The translations under genes were made by a program, and so were the position numbers. From the NCBI GenBank assembly GCA_015056925.1, contig SVFJ01000028.1, positions 1 through 32,527 on the forward strand: DNA of 32,527 bases, written 5' to 3'. Shown piece after piece: positions 17,187 through 25,207 of this stretch (position 1 is its first letter; each line of letters begins with the position of its first letter). The notes under the pieces are model-generated. The model saw only the letters and a program-made list of their open reading frames with translations. It had not been told where the DNA came from and searched no databases. Origin of the DNA: Lachnospiraceae bacterium. Its GTDB lineage: Bacteria; Bacillota; Clostridia; Lachnospirales; Lachnospiraceae.

Positions 17187-18839
17187 ATGAAGTATGTATT
17201 TGGTATTGATTTGGGAACAACCTATTCGTGTATTGCGTATATTGATGAGTATGGCAAGCCGGTTGTATTAAAGAATAGTGAGGGTGACCATACAACCCCT
17301 TCCGTTGTTATGGTGGAATCAGAAGACAATATTATTGTTGGAACAGAAGCAAAGCGTTCCATCGAAATTGAAGCGGATAAAACGGTTCAGTTTATTAAGA
17401 GAAAGATGGGAAAAGAGCAGGATACGGTTGTTCTTAATGGCACTAAGTATACAGCTCCGGAGGTGTCAGCTTATATTTTAAAGAAGCTTGTGGCAGATGC
17501 AAATGAAGAACTGGCACAGACCGGAGTTTTGAAGGATGGAGAAACGATTAAGGATGTTGTAATCACTTGTCCTGCTTATTTTGGCATGAATGAGAGACAA
17601 GCTACTAAAACTGCAGGTGAACTAGCAGGATTGAATGTGCTTAATATTATTAATGAGCCGACGGCAGCAGCAATCAGCTATGGTGTATCCGGCGGTGATA
17701 AGAATGAAACCGTATTGGTGTATGACCTTGGTGGAGGTACCTTTGATATTACGGTTATGAATATAAAAGGAAATAACATTTCCGTAGTTTGTACAGGCGG
17801 TGATGACCAGTTGGGAGGAAAGGACTGGGATGAGTGCCTTATGGACTATGTAATGAGCAGATATGAGGAAGAAAATGGCGAAGACTTGTCAGAGGACCCG
17901 GAAGCAGTTGCAGCATTATATGTTGATGTAGAAACATGGAAGAAGGCTTTGACTGCAAGAGAAAAGGTTAATATTTCCGTGAATGGTCCTGCAGGAAGAT
18001 TTCGTGAAGAATTGACAAGGGCAAAGTATGAAGAGTTGACAGAGAGTCTGCTTAACAGAACCAAGAACCTGTTGGACGGTATTTTGGCAACAGCAGAAAA
18101 GCAGGGATATCCGATGTCAAAGATTGATAAGGTGTTGTTGGTTGGTGGTTCGTCAAGAATGCCTCAGGTAGCAGCTATGATAGAGAAGAACTATCATATT
18201 GTACCGACTCTTGCAGACCCGGATGAGGCAGTTGCTAAGGGAGCAGCTATCTATGCCGGAAATGAGAAGGAATACATTGAGTTTATTGAAGCGGAAGCTG
18301 TGAACACCGGTAAGAGTGTAGAGGAGATTAAGGAAGAGAATCTCGTAACAGGTGCTTTGGATGCAAAGTTTGCAAAGTTTGGTGGCGGCGGAAAAGATAC
18401 AAGAATTAATATTACCAATGTATTATCAAGAACTTATGGTGTTTCGGCGCTGGATGAGTTTGATAGAAAGAAAATTTTTAATATGCTTATGGTGAATGCA
18501 AAATTGCCGGCAACAAAGACGGAAACCTTTTGTACAGTGGTGGATAATCAACCGGGAATTGATATCAGTCTATATGAATCTCAGAGTACAGATGAGGTAA
18601 TGGAAGTAGACGGAAGGGAACCACTTACGGTAATAGAGATGAAGTTTAAGCAGAGGGTTCCAAAGGGAACGGCGGTAATTAAGACATTGTCGTTGGACAA
18701 TTCCGGAATTATGCATATTGTTGCTGAAGAACAGCTGCACCACACCAAGCTGGAGACTACTTTTATGTTGTCAAATCAGATGACACAAGAGGAATTACGT
18801 ATTGCAGAGGTAAGAATGGCTTCGGCAAATGTTGAATAG
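17187..18839 (+). CDS. Hsp70-family chaperone, lid-less DnaK paralogue
   Basis: ATP-driven chaperone-like protein, 550 aa against about 610-640 for DnaK. The nucleotide-binding domain is complete: GIDLGTTYSCIAY (6-18), INEPTAAAISYG (155-166), VYDLGGGTFDITV (178-190), LLVGGSSRMPQV (317-328) and GAAIYAG (352-358). After residue 360 there is an extra segment of about 45 residues, acidic at first (EYIEFIEAEA) and then Gly-rich, where DnaK has its short hydrophobic linker; the linker-like INITNVLSRTYGVSA follows at 407-421. The beta substrate-binding domain is about 415-530. The helical lid and disordered tail of DnaK are absent. It is therefore not the housekeeping dnaK. Neighbours (GrpE-like before, membrane J-like protein after) suggest a dedicated system. 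Confidence 0.88.
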   Translation: MKYVFGIDLGTTYSCIAYIDEYGKPVVLKNSEGDHTTPSVVMVESEDNIIVGTEAKRSIEIEADKTVQFIKRKMGKEQDTVVLNGTKYTAPEVSAYILKKLVADANEELAQTGVLKDGETIKDVVITCPAYFGMNERQATKTAGELAGLNVLNIINEPTAAAISYGVSGGDKNETVLVYDLGGGTFDITVMNIKGNNISVVCTGGDDQLGGKDWDECLMDYVMSRYEEENGEDLSEDPEAVAALYVDVETWKKALTAREKVNISVNGPAGRFREELTRAKYEELTESLLNRTKNLLDGILATAEKQGYPMSKIDKVLLVGGSSRMPQVAAMIEKNYHIVPTLADPDEAVAKGAAIYAGNEKEYIEFIEAEAVNTGKSVEEIKEENLVTGALDAKFAKFGGGGKDTRINITNVLSRTYGVSALDEFDRKKIFNMLMVNAKLPATKTETFCTVVDNQPGIDISLYESQSTDEVMEVDGREPLTVIEMKFKQRVPKGTAVIKTLSLDNSGIMHIVAEEQLHHTKLETTFMLSNQMTQEELRIAEVRMASANVE

Positions 18840-18848
18840 GAGGCACAA

Positions 18849-19298
18849 ATGATAGCAGTTATCATTATTTTTTGGGCCGCGTTGTTTACAGCGATTTTTT
18901 TTCTGCTAAGTATATTCTTAAGACTGCTGGCATCAATATTGAATGCCGGTATGGATATCATTAGCATTGCAGTAGCGGCTATTGTATTCAGTACAGCAGT
19001 TTATTTGGGAATCAGTTGGTTTGCTGATATTGTATATTATATTGTGATAGGTGAGTTTGCCAATAAGCTTGGGGAGTTCCTTGTTACAATATTGATAATA
19101 TCGGTAGTGTTAGGGCTGGTCGGATTTATAATAATAGCGGCCGCATCTATGATAATAAGCGTTGTGGTCTGGATTGCGGGAGCAGTGACGGCAGTGATAC
19201 GAGGTGTGGCATTTTGTGTTGAAGTATTGGCACATTGGTCCCATTGCGCATGCAATTTCTTCTTTGGAAAAGTACTACAGAATGTGAAGGTGTGTTAG
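18849..19298 (+). CDS. Small polytopic membrane protein of the Hsp70 cassette
   Basis: Unrecognised protein of 149 aa, almost wholly hydrophobic. Four transmembrane segments can be drawn, about 2-30, 36-60, 75-105 and 105-125, rich in Ile, Val, Ala and Phe, with few charged residues. The C-terminal end (CVEVLAHWSHCACNFFFGKV) holds several Cys and His and ends with a short basic tail. No enzyme motif is seen. It starts 9 bases after the Hsp70 stop, behind an AGGAGG site, and ends 9 bases before the next gene, so its stoichiometric co-expression with the chaperone genes is likely. A membrane partner or anchor is a guess from context. Confidence 0.75.
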   Translation: MIAVIIIFWAALFTAIFFLLSIFLRLLASILNAGMDIISIAVAAIVFSTAVYLGISWFADIVYYIVIGEFANKLGEFLVTILIISVVLGLVGFIIIAAASMIISVVVWIAGAVTAVIRGVAFCVEVLAHWSHCACNFFFGKVLQNVKVC

Positions 19299-19307
19299 GA
19301 GACAGAT

Positions 19308-21338
19308 ATGGCAGATATACAAACAAATATTTTGGAAAAGTATGATATTGATATCGATAAAGTGAATCTGTTTAAGCTGTATAAGATAGAGAACGCAGAT
19401 ATTTCCAAGGAAGAGTTAGATAATAAGATAGAGGCTTGCTTAAAGAGATGGCAGCAAAGCGTGAATGGACCGAATGAGCGTCTTGCGCAAAGAGATAAGG
19501 TGCATCTGGATAATGCATCTAAGTATGAGAGTATTCTTAGAAATGATAAGCTAAGAAATCAGTTATATGCGTATTATCATAAGGCAGGTGATAGTGCCGC
19601 AGATATTTCGTTTGCGAAGGAATATTTTGGACTTTTACATACTACAAAGAAGATAAGGAAAAAGGATGTTGATTTTTTCTTTGAATATTTTGCAGAAGAA
19701 AGAAAGAATAAAAAGGCTATCGTCGAGATGCTTAGTAAAGAGTTCAAGGTACTTGGCTTGAATAATAAGGAGAATAATGAAAAAGCGGATGACAAAGACA
19801 AGGAAGTAGAAGGCAAGAAGGATGACGGAAGTATTTTTGTCATGAATTTATTTCAGGAAGCAACCTTGCTTAAGCTGTGTAAATGTCAGGAGTTTTTTGA
19901 GGCGGCGTCGAAAAGCGATTTGATTTATCAGAAGTTTCCGGCAGTACAGAAAACGATGTTCGAATTGTTGGAACTGGAAAAAACTAAGCAGAAGGATGAA
20001 TTGGCACAAAAAGTGGCGATATGGAGAAAGCAGGCTTTTGATTATCGTCAGGAAAAGGGAAATGAATTTATACCGATTGTAGATTTGTTTAATACCTTGA
20101 CTGATGTGCTGGAATATAGGGATGTTATAGATAATTTTGAAGAATTTAAGTTATTGATTAAATTTCCAAAGCTGACTCCTTATATGTATCGTTTGGACGA
20201 TGTGAAGAAGGACACGATGAATGAACTTCTGGAGATTGCGAAGCGATATTATCGGTTTCGGGATATGAGTGATTTCATTCTAAATTATTTCCTTTTGATG
20301 CATGATAATTTCAATATTGGGACAAGTGCTGTCAAAGGGATGATTAAGGATGCAAAGAAGAAGGAAACAGTCAATAAGGTTTGGAATGCAATAGACAAGA
20401 AGCTGGCAGTAAAGAAGGATAGGGTACCTGTGGCGGCTGCGGTGATGCAATTTGTGATATTGTGGCCACTGTATTTGTTTTGGTTTCTGAGTAAGATGAT
20501 ACAACTTATATTTGTTGTATTAAAGAAGCTGACAGTGCCGATGTTTATTGTGTCGTTCATCGGAATGGTTGTTTTCATGGCAATCTTTACGAATGACCAG
20601 GGGTTATATGTGTTCCGCCATATAGTGAATAAGAATGAATGGTATACATATCTTGGCTCGGTGAATGATATGCAGGTTACCAATGGATTTTTGGCATTGA
20701 TTTTAACTTTTAAGCAATTGATTTGGGGCTTGGCATGGACTGGAATACCGTCATTTCTGGTGTTTTATTTCTTGAAATTTGTGTCGGAAGAGATAAATAA
20801 AGGTTATGACTGGAAAGGGTTGGACAGAACGATGCAAGCTGTTATGGATATAATTCGTGACAGGACCAAGAGCCAGTATGAAAAATTCAAGAGAAGATAT
20901 TATTTTAAGAGATTATTACCAATGGCAAGTACCTTGGTGTGTACTTTGATTTTAGGTGTAATTTGTATGTTGATTCCCAAAGGCTTGGCATTCTTAAGTG
21001 AAAAGACAGGATATTTCTACACAGCGGAGAAGGAAGAAGTGCCGCAAGAGGTTGAAAGCATCCTTCAACAGGAGATTCCGATGGAGGAGGAGCCGATGCA
21101 GACGCAGGAATGCATGGATGGTGATATCTTTAGAGTGACTGCTAATGCCGCTAACATCAGAGAAGGTGCAAGTACGGAATATGCGGTTATTACCACTGTC
21201 AGTGAGGGTGAAATATTGAATGGAACCGGCAATTTGCAGGTAACGGATGCAGGAACAATTTGGTATGAAGTTTTCCTGGATGAGGCAAAACAGCAGCGGG
21301 GCTGGGCAAGCCAGAAGGTTGTGGAATTCGTTGAGTAA
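19308..21338 (+). CDS. Membrane protein with J-like N-terminus and C-terminal SH3b domain
   Basis: Protein of 676 aa without a recognised full-length family. Residues about 18-91 follow the J-domain plan: an LFKLYKIENADISKEELDNK opening like DYYxxLGV-x-x-x-A-S-x-x-E-I, a helix with KRWQQ, a loop, then ASKYESILRNDKLRNQLYAYY like EAYEVLSDPxKRxxYD. The diagnostic HPD is missing (SVNGPN in its place). Then come a helical, charged cytoplasmic region (95-370, with a Lys/Glu/Asp-rich stretch at 150-173), about four or five transmembrane segments (374-428, 458-490, 537-560), and a C-terminal SH3b domain (607-675; VTANAANIREGAS ... WYEVF ... RGWASQKVVEF), likely outside the cell. Last gene of the cassette; terminator follows. 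Confidence 0.72.
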   Translation: MADIQTNILEKYDIDIDKVNLFKLYKIENADISKEELDNKIEACLKRWQQSVNGPNERLAQRDKVHLDNASKYESILRNDKLRNQLYAYYHKAGDSAADISFAKEYFGLLHTTKKIRKKDVDFFFEYFAEERKNKKAIVEMLSKEFKVLGLNNKENNEKADDKDKEVEGKKDDGSIFVMNLFQEATLLKLCKCQEFFEAASKSDLIYQKFPAVQKTMFELLELEKTKQKDELAQKVAIWRKQAFDYRQEKGNEFIPIVDLFNTLTDVLEYRDVIDNFEEFKLLIKFPKLTPYMYRLDDVKKDTMNELLEIAKRYYRFRDMSDFILNYFLLMHDNFNIGTSAVKGMIKDAKKKETVNKVWNAIDKKLAVKKDRVPVAAAVMQFVILWPLYLFWFLSKMIQLIFVVLKKLTVPMFIVSFIGMVVFMAIFTNDQGLYVFRHIVNKNEWYTYLGSVNDMQVTNGFLALILTFKQLIWGLAWTGIPSFLVFYFLKFVSEEINKGYDWKGLDRTMQAVMDIIRDRTKSQYEKFKRRYYFKRLLPMASTLVCTLILGVICMLIPKGLAFLSEKTGYFYTAEKEEVPQEVESILQQEIPMEEEPMQTQECMDGDIFRVTANAANIREGASTEYAVITTVSEGEILNGTGNLQVTDAGTIWYEVFLDEAKQQRGWASQKVVEFVE

Positions 21339-21349
21339 AGAATAATTTG

Positions 21350-21382
21350 AGGTGTCAAGAAAAAACACTTGACACCTTATTT
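21350..21382 (+). terminator. Intrinsic terminator of the Hsp70 cassette
   Basis: 10-bp perfect stem AGGTGTCAAG / CTTGACACCT, 8-nt A-rich loop, then TATTT. Its right arm contains the -35 box of the next promoter. Confidence 0.8.
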
Positions 21383-21397
21383 CATTTATAGTATTCT
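21369..21397 (+). promoter_or_regulatory. Candidate promoter of ylxM-ffh
   Basis: Perfect TTGACA (21369-21374) inside the right arm of the terminator stem, 17 nt, then TATTCT (21392-21397). The -10 is weaker (4 of 6). It would give the ylxM-ffh block its own start. Confidence 0.6.
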
Positions 21398-21444
21398 ACT
21401 ATAGGCGAAGGTTGCAAATAGTATATCGCATGAAGAGGAGAGCT

Positions 21445-21795
21445 ATGAAGGCAGAGGGTAATACAGGTGATGGTGCATCGCTTGAGACACGTGAATATAA
21501 AGGTTTATTATATGACTTTTACGGTGAACTGCTGACAGAGCATCAGAAGAAGATTTATGAGGATGCGATATTTAATGATTTGTCCTTGAGCGAGATTGCA
21601 GGAGAGCAGGGCATCAGCAGACAGGGCGTACATGATATCATTAAGAGATGCGACAAGCTATTGTTAGATTATGAGAACACTCTTCATCTGGTGGATAAGT
21701 TTGACAAGATTAAGAGTAAGATATATGAGATTAACCGATTAACGGACGACGAGAGCATTAGAAGGTTGTCCAACGAGATTATAGAGGAGCTCTAG
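21445..21795 (+). CDS. ylxM: YlxM-family DNA-binding protein, SRP operon
   Basis: Small helix-turn-helix protein, 116 aa from the start chosen here, always encoded before ffh in Bacillota and thought to act with the signal recognition particle. Family features: [19 protein letters not shown], the sigma-70 region-4-like helix-turn-helix [20 protein letters not shown], and [12 protein letters not shown]. Three in-frame starts exist (TTG 21412, ATG 21430, ATG 21445). GAGGAG at 21435-21440 lies 4 bases before 21445, slightly close, but the conserved region starts only after it, so the shortest form is preferred. ffh begins 3 bases after the stop. Confidence 0.9.
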   Translation: MKAEGNTGDGASLETREYKGLLYDFYGELLTEHQKKIYEDAIFNDLSLSEIAGEQGISRQGVHDIIKRCDKLLLDYENTLHLVDKFDKIKSKIYEINRLTDDESIRRLSNEIIEEL

Positions 21796-21798
21796 GGA

Positions 21799-23151
21799 AT
21801 GGCATTTGAAAGCTTAACGGATAAACTGCAAAATGTTTTCAAGAATTTGAGAAGCAAGGGACTTCTGACAGAGGCGGATGTTAAGGCTGCTTTGAAGGAA
21901 GTTAAGATGGCTTTGCTTGAAGCGGATGTTAACTTCAAGGTGGTAAAGCAGTTTGTAAAGGCGGTAGAGGAGAGAGCAGTCGGTGCTGATGTCATGAACG
22001 GTCTTAATCCGGGACAGATGGTAATTAAGATTGTTAATGAAGAGATGGTAGCGCTGATGGGCTCTGAAACTACAGAGCTGCAGATGCAGCCGGGTAAGTC
22101 CACAACAGTTATTATGATGTGTGGTCTTCAGGGTGCAGGTAAGACAACAGCAGCAGCCAAGATTGCAGGTAAGTTGAAGTTGAAGGGTAAGAAGCCTTTG
22201 CTGGTAGCCTGTGATATTTACAGACCGGCGGCGATTGAGCAGTTGTCGGTAAATGCCGAGAAGCAGCAGGTAGATTTCTTCTCGATGGGTACCAATCATA
22301 AGCCTGTAGATATTGTGAAGGCTGGATTGGAGCATGCTTCCAAGAATAACAACAATGTTGTTATCATAGATACAGCCGGACGTCTTCATATTGATGAGGA
22401 TATGATGGCAGAGCTGATTGAAATCAAGAGCAATGTTGACGTACACCAGTCATTACTTGTTGTCGATGCGATGACAGGTCAGGATGCGGTAAATGTTGCG
22501 AAGGAGTTTGATGAGAAGGTTGGTGTTGACGGTGTTATCCTTTCCAAGATGGATGGTGATACCCGAGGCGGTGCAGCATTATCAGTTAAAGCTGTTACCG
22601 GTAAGCCGATTTTATTCGTAAGTACAGGAGAGAAACTTACAGATATTGAGCAGTTCTATCCTGACCGTATGGCGAACAGAATCCTTGGTATGGGCGATGT
22701 GCTTACCTTGATTGATAAGGTGGCAGAGGCGAATCTTGAGATGGATGCCCAGAAGGAAAAGGATATGGCAGCCCGTTTGAAGAAAGGCAAGTTTGATTTT
22801 GAGGATTACTTAGAGAGTATGAATCAGATGAAGAAGCTTGGTGGTTTGTCCAGTTTACTTGGTATGATGCCGGGTATGGGAATTAAGGCAAGCGACCTTG
22901 AGGGTGCGATTGATGAGAAGCAGATGGCGCGTATGGAGGCGATAGTACTTTCCATGACACCTGCAGAGCGTAAGGACCCGAAGCTTTTAAATCCAAGCCG
23001 TAAGCACCGTATTGCGAAGGGAGCAGGTGTTGACATCGCTGTGGTAAACCGTTTTATTAAACAGTTTGAGCAGTCACAGAAGATGATGAAGCAGCTTCCG
23101 GGTATGATGGGCGGCTTTGGTAAAAGAGGAAAGTTTAAGTTTCCTTTTTAA
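21799..23151 (+). CDS. ffh: Signal recognition particle protein Ffh
   Basis: GTPase that binds signal sequences and 4.5S/6S RNA and hands translating ribosomes to FtsY. The 450-aa protein has an N domain (1-85), a G domain with P-loop GLQGAGKTT (109-117), CDIYRPAAIEQL, IIDTAGRLHIDED, LSKMDGDTRGGAAL, and the C-terminal methionine-rich M domain from about 320 (MNQMKKLGGLSSLLGMMPGM, SMTPAERKDP, NPSRKHRIAKGAG). It ends in a basic GKRGKFKFPF tail. GAGGAG in the last codons of ylxM serves as ribosome site. rpsP follows after 90 bases. Confidence 0.97.
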   Translation: MAFESLTDKLQNVFKNLRSKGLLTEADVKAALKEVKMALLEADVNFKVVKQFVKAVEERAVGADVMNGLNPGQMVIKIVNEEMVALMGSETTELQMQPGKSTTVIMMCGLQGAGKTTAAAKIAGKLKLKGKKPLLVACDIYRPAAIEQLSVNAEKQQVDFFSMGTNHKPVDIVKAGLEHASKNNNNVVIIDTAGRLHIDEDMMAELIEIKSNVDVHQSLLVVDAMTGQDAVNVAKEFDEKVGVDGVILSKMDGDTRGGAALSVKAVTGKPILFVSTGEKLTDIEQFYPDRMANRILGMGDVLTLIDKVAEANLEMDAQKEKDMAARLKKGKFDFEDYLESMNQMKKLGGLSSLLGMMPGMGIKASDLEGAIDEKQMARMEAIVLSMTPAERKDPKLLNPSRKHRIAKGAGVDIAVVNRFIKQFEQSQKMMKQLPGMMGGFGKRGKFKFPF

Positions 23152-23185
23152 TGATTTAGCTTTAAGCGCAATTAGCGTTTAGAAA

Positions 23186-23199
23186 CAGGCGTAAGCCTG
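23186..23199 (+). other. Small hairpin in the ffh-rpsP gap
   Basis: CAGGC-gtaa-GCCTG, a 5-bp stem with a GTAA tetraloop, preceded by a weaker GCGC/GCGT pairing at 23166-23178. It lies 43 bases before rpsP and has no T run, so it is a leader or stability element rather than a terminator. Confidence 0.45.
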
Positions 23200-23241
23200 A
23201 ACATATAATTTATATTTTAGAAAGAATAGAGGTAAAGAACA

Positions 23242-23487
23242 ATGGCAGTAAAAATCAGATTAAGAAGAATGGGTCAGAAGAAAGCTCCTATCTATAGAAT
23301 TATCGTTGCTGATTCTCGCTCACCAAGAGATGGAAGATGTATCGATGAGATTGGAACATACAATCCAAACACAGACCCAAGTGAATTCCATGTAGATGAG
23401 GAAGCAGCTAAGAAGTGGTTAGCTAACGGAGCTCAGCCTACAGATGTAGTTGCCAAGATTTTCAAGTTAGCAGGTATTGAGAAATAA
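23242..23487 (+). CDS. rpsP: 30S ribosomal protein S16
   Basis: Small-subunit assembly protein, 81 aa, starting [20 protein letters not shown] and continuing [22 protein letters not shown]-like (here [20 protein letters not shown]), an unmistakable S16. AGAGGT lies 8 bases before the ATG. It heads the rpsP-khpA-rimM-trmD block that is conserved across Bacillota. The khpA gene follows after 32 bases. Confidence 0.97.
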   Translation: MAVKIRLRRMGQKKAPIYRIIVADSRSPRDGRCIDEIGTYNPNTDPSEFHVDEEAAKKWLANGAQPTDVVAKIFKLAGIEK

Positions 23488-23519
23488 TTAATTGGTGACT
23501 CTCTTGGAGGTGTATAAGT

Positions 23520-23747
23520 ATGAAGGAATTAGTAGAAGTAATTGCTAAAGCGCTTGTAGACTGTCCGGATGAAGTTGTTGTAACAGAGAAGGTGAATGGT
23601 AAGAATATTACTGTAGAGCTTCACGTTGCTGCAGCAGATATGGGTAAGGTTATTGGCAAGCAGGGAAGAATCGCTAAGGCAATTCGTTCCGTAGTGAAGG
23701 CAGCATCATCCAAAGAAAACTTAAAGGTAGATGTTGAAATCGTCTAG
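23520..23747 (+). CDS. khpA: KH-domain RNA-binding protein KhpA (YlqC)
   Basis: Single KH-domain protein of 75 aa. The nucleic-acid-binding GxxG loop is in GKVIGKQGRIAKAIRSVVKA (GKQG), framed by the strands VTVELHVAAAD-like (here ITVELHVAAADMG) and LKVDVEIV. KhpA pairs with KhpB/Jag in Gram-positives to bind mRNAs and affect cell-wall growth. GGAGGTGT lies 5 bases before the ATG. Position between rpsP and rimM is the usual one. A terminator-like hairpin follows 11 bases after the stop. Confidence 0.95.
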   Translation: MKELVEVIAKALVDCPDEVVVTEKVNGKNITVELHVAAADMGKVIGKQGRIAKAIRSVVKAASSKENLKVDVEIV

Positions 23748-23758
23748 CAAATAACAGG

Positions 23759-23785
23759 GGTGCTCTATTATTAGAGCACCTTTTT
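23759..23785 (+). terminator. Internal terminator between khpA and rimM
   Basis: 9-bp perfect stem GGTGCTCTA / TAGAGCACC, 4-nt loop, five T. It is strong enough to reduce transcription into rimM-trmD and so set a higher level of S16. Confidence 0.85.
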
Positions 23786-23849
23786 CACTTTGATGAGAGA
23801 GAACGTCTTGGAAGACGGTACACTCAGACAAGAAGGATAAGGAGAATAC

Positions 23850-24359
23850 ATGGAAGATTTGTTACAGGTAGGTGTAATTACACAGACACACGGTATTAAA
23901 GGTGAAGTTAAGGTTTTTCCAACCACCGATGATGTGAGACGCTTTAAGAAACTTAAGGAAACCATTTTGGATACAGGTAAGGAAAAGATTACCCTTGAGA
24001 TAGAATCAGTGAAGTTTTTCAAGCAGTTTGTGATTTTGAAGTTCAAAGGGATTGATAATATAAATGATGTGGAGAAGTACAGACAGAAGAATCTGTATGT
24101 AACTCGTGCAAACGCAGTCAGATTAAGACGTGATGAGTATTTTATTGCGGATTTGATTGATATCGAGGTATACGAGGAGAATGATAAGCTTCTTGGGGTG
24201 TTGAAGAATGTAATTGAAACAGGTGCCAATGATGTTTATGAGATAGAGATGACAGATGGCAGAGAGGTGCTTATTCCTGCAATTAAGGAGTGCATCTTAT
24301 CCGTAGATGTAGAGGATAGAAAGATGGTTGTTCATCTTTTGGATGGTCTGTTAGATTAG
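23850..24359 (+). CDS. rimM: Ribosome maturation factor RimM
   Basis: Assists assembly of the 30S head by binding S19 and 16S rRNA. The 169-aa protein opens with [20 protein letters not shown], the RimM N-domain signature, and contains the C-terminal PRC-barrel ([15 protein letters not shown] ... [18 protein letters not shown] ... [14 protein letters not shown]). AAGGAG lies 6 bases before the ATG. trmD starts 31 bases after the stop, the standard pairing. Confidence 0.96.
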   Translation: MEDLLQVGVITQTHGIKGEVKVFPTTDDVRRFKKLKETILDTGKEKITLEIESVKFFKQFVILKFKGIDNINDVEKYRQKNLYVTRANAVRLRRDEYFIADLIDIEVYEENDKLLGVLKNVIETGANDVYEIEMTDGREVLIPAIKECILSVDVEDRKMVVHLLDGLLD

Positions 24360-24390
24360 TACAAGTTTTGAGGAAAGGTATGATTGCGCG

Positions 24391-25170
24391 ATGCATTTTC
24401 ATATTATGACATTATTTCCGGAGATGGTCCTGGATGGCTTGAATACCAGTATTATAGGAAGAGCTAAGGAGAAGGGATATATTTCTATTGATGCGATAAA
24501 TATTAGAGATTATACGTTGGATAAGCATAAGAAGGTAGATGATTATACCTATGGAGGCGGTGCAGGAATGCTGATGCAGGCGCAGCCGGTATATGATACC
24601 TATCAGGCTGTTAAGGGACAGATTGAGGAACGCAAGGCGGGCGCAGAGATGTCTTCGAAGCCTCGTGTTATCTATGTTACTCCGCAGGGTGAGGTGTTTA
24701 CACAGAAGAAGGCAGCCGAACTTGCGAAGGAAGAGGATTTGATTTTCCTTTGTGGTCATTACGAGGGAATTGATGAGCGTGTGTTGGAAGAGATAGTTAC
24801 GGATTATATTTCTATCGGTGATTATGTTCTGACAGGCGGTGAGCTTCCTGCTATGGTCATGATTGATGCAATTTCGAGACTTGTTCCGGGTGTGCTGAAT
24901 AATGGTGATTCTGCTGAGACAGAGTCTCATTCGAATGGGTTATTAGAGTATCCGCAGTATTCGAGACCTGAGGTGTGGCATGATAAGAAGGTGCCTGATG
25001 TACTTATGAGCGGGCATCATGCGAATATTGAGAAGTGGCGTTTGGAGCAGTCGTTGCTTCGTACAAAGGAGCGTCGTCCTGAGATGTATGAGGCATATAT
25101 GGAGGCACATCCGCCAAAGCCTGAGAAAAAGCGTAGAAAGAAGAAAAGCACACAAGAAACAGCAGAATAG
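24391..25170 (+). CDS. trmD: tRNA (guanine-N1-)-methyltransferase TrmD
   Basis: Methylates G37 of tRNAs and prevents frameshifting; a SPOUT-fold dimer. The 259-aa protein starts [20 protein letters not shown] and shows [29 protein letters not shown], the knot region [20 protein letters not shown] and [18 protein letters not shown]. It ends with a short Lys/Arg-rich tail (EKKRRKKKS). rplS normally follows trmD closely; here it lies about 6.8 kb away and an M50-like gene begins 37 bases downstream. Confidence 0.97.
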   Translation: MHFHIMTLFPEMVLDGLNTSIIGRAKEKGYISIDAINIRDYTLDKHKKVDDYTYGGGAGMLMQAQPVYDTYQAVKGQIEERKAGAEMSSKPRVIYVTPQGEVFTQKKAAELAKEEDLIFLCGHYEGIDERVLEEIVTDYISIGDYVLTGGELPAMVMIDAISRLVPGVLNNGDSAETESHSNGLLEYPQYSRPEVWHDKKVPDVLMSGHHANIEKWRLEQSLLRTKERRPEMYEAYMEAHPPKPEKKRRKKKSTQETAE

Positions 25171-25207
25171 CAATAGATACAAGAGAGCGACAGCGGAGGT
25201 TAGGCAG

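Noticed and set aside
17187-18839. Housekeeping dnaK
   Set aside because: Too short, no helical lid or C-terminal tail, altered linker, and the usual hrcA-grpE-dnaK-dnaJ order is absent.
21814-22446. 210-aa open frame opposite ffh
   Set aside because: Low-complexity Leu/His/Asn composition and full overlap with the unmistakable ffh gene.
25019-25207. N-terminal extension of the M50-like protein into trmD
   Set aside because: It overlaps trmD in another frame, is Arg/Cys-rich and unlike a membrane protein start, and a good ribosome site precedes ATG 25208.
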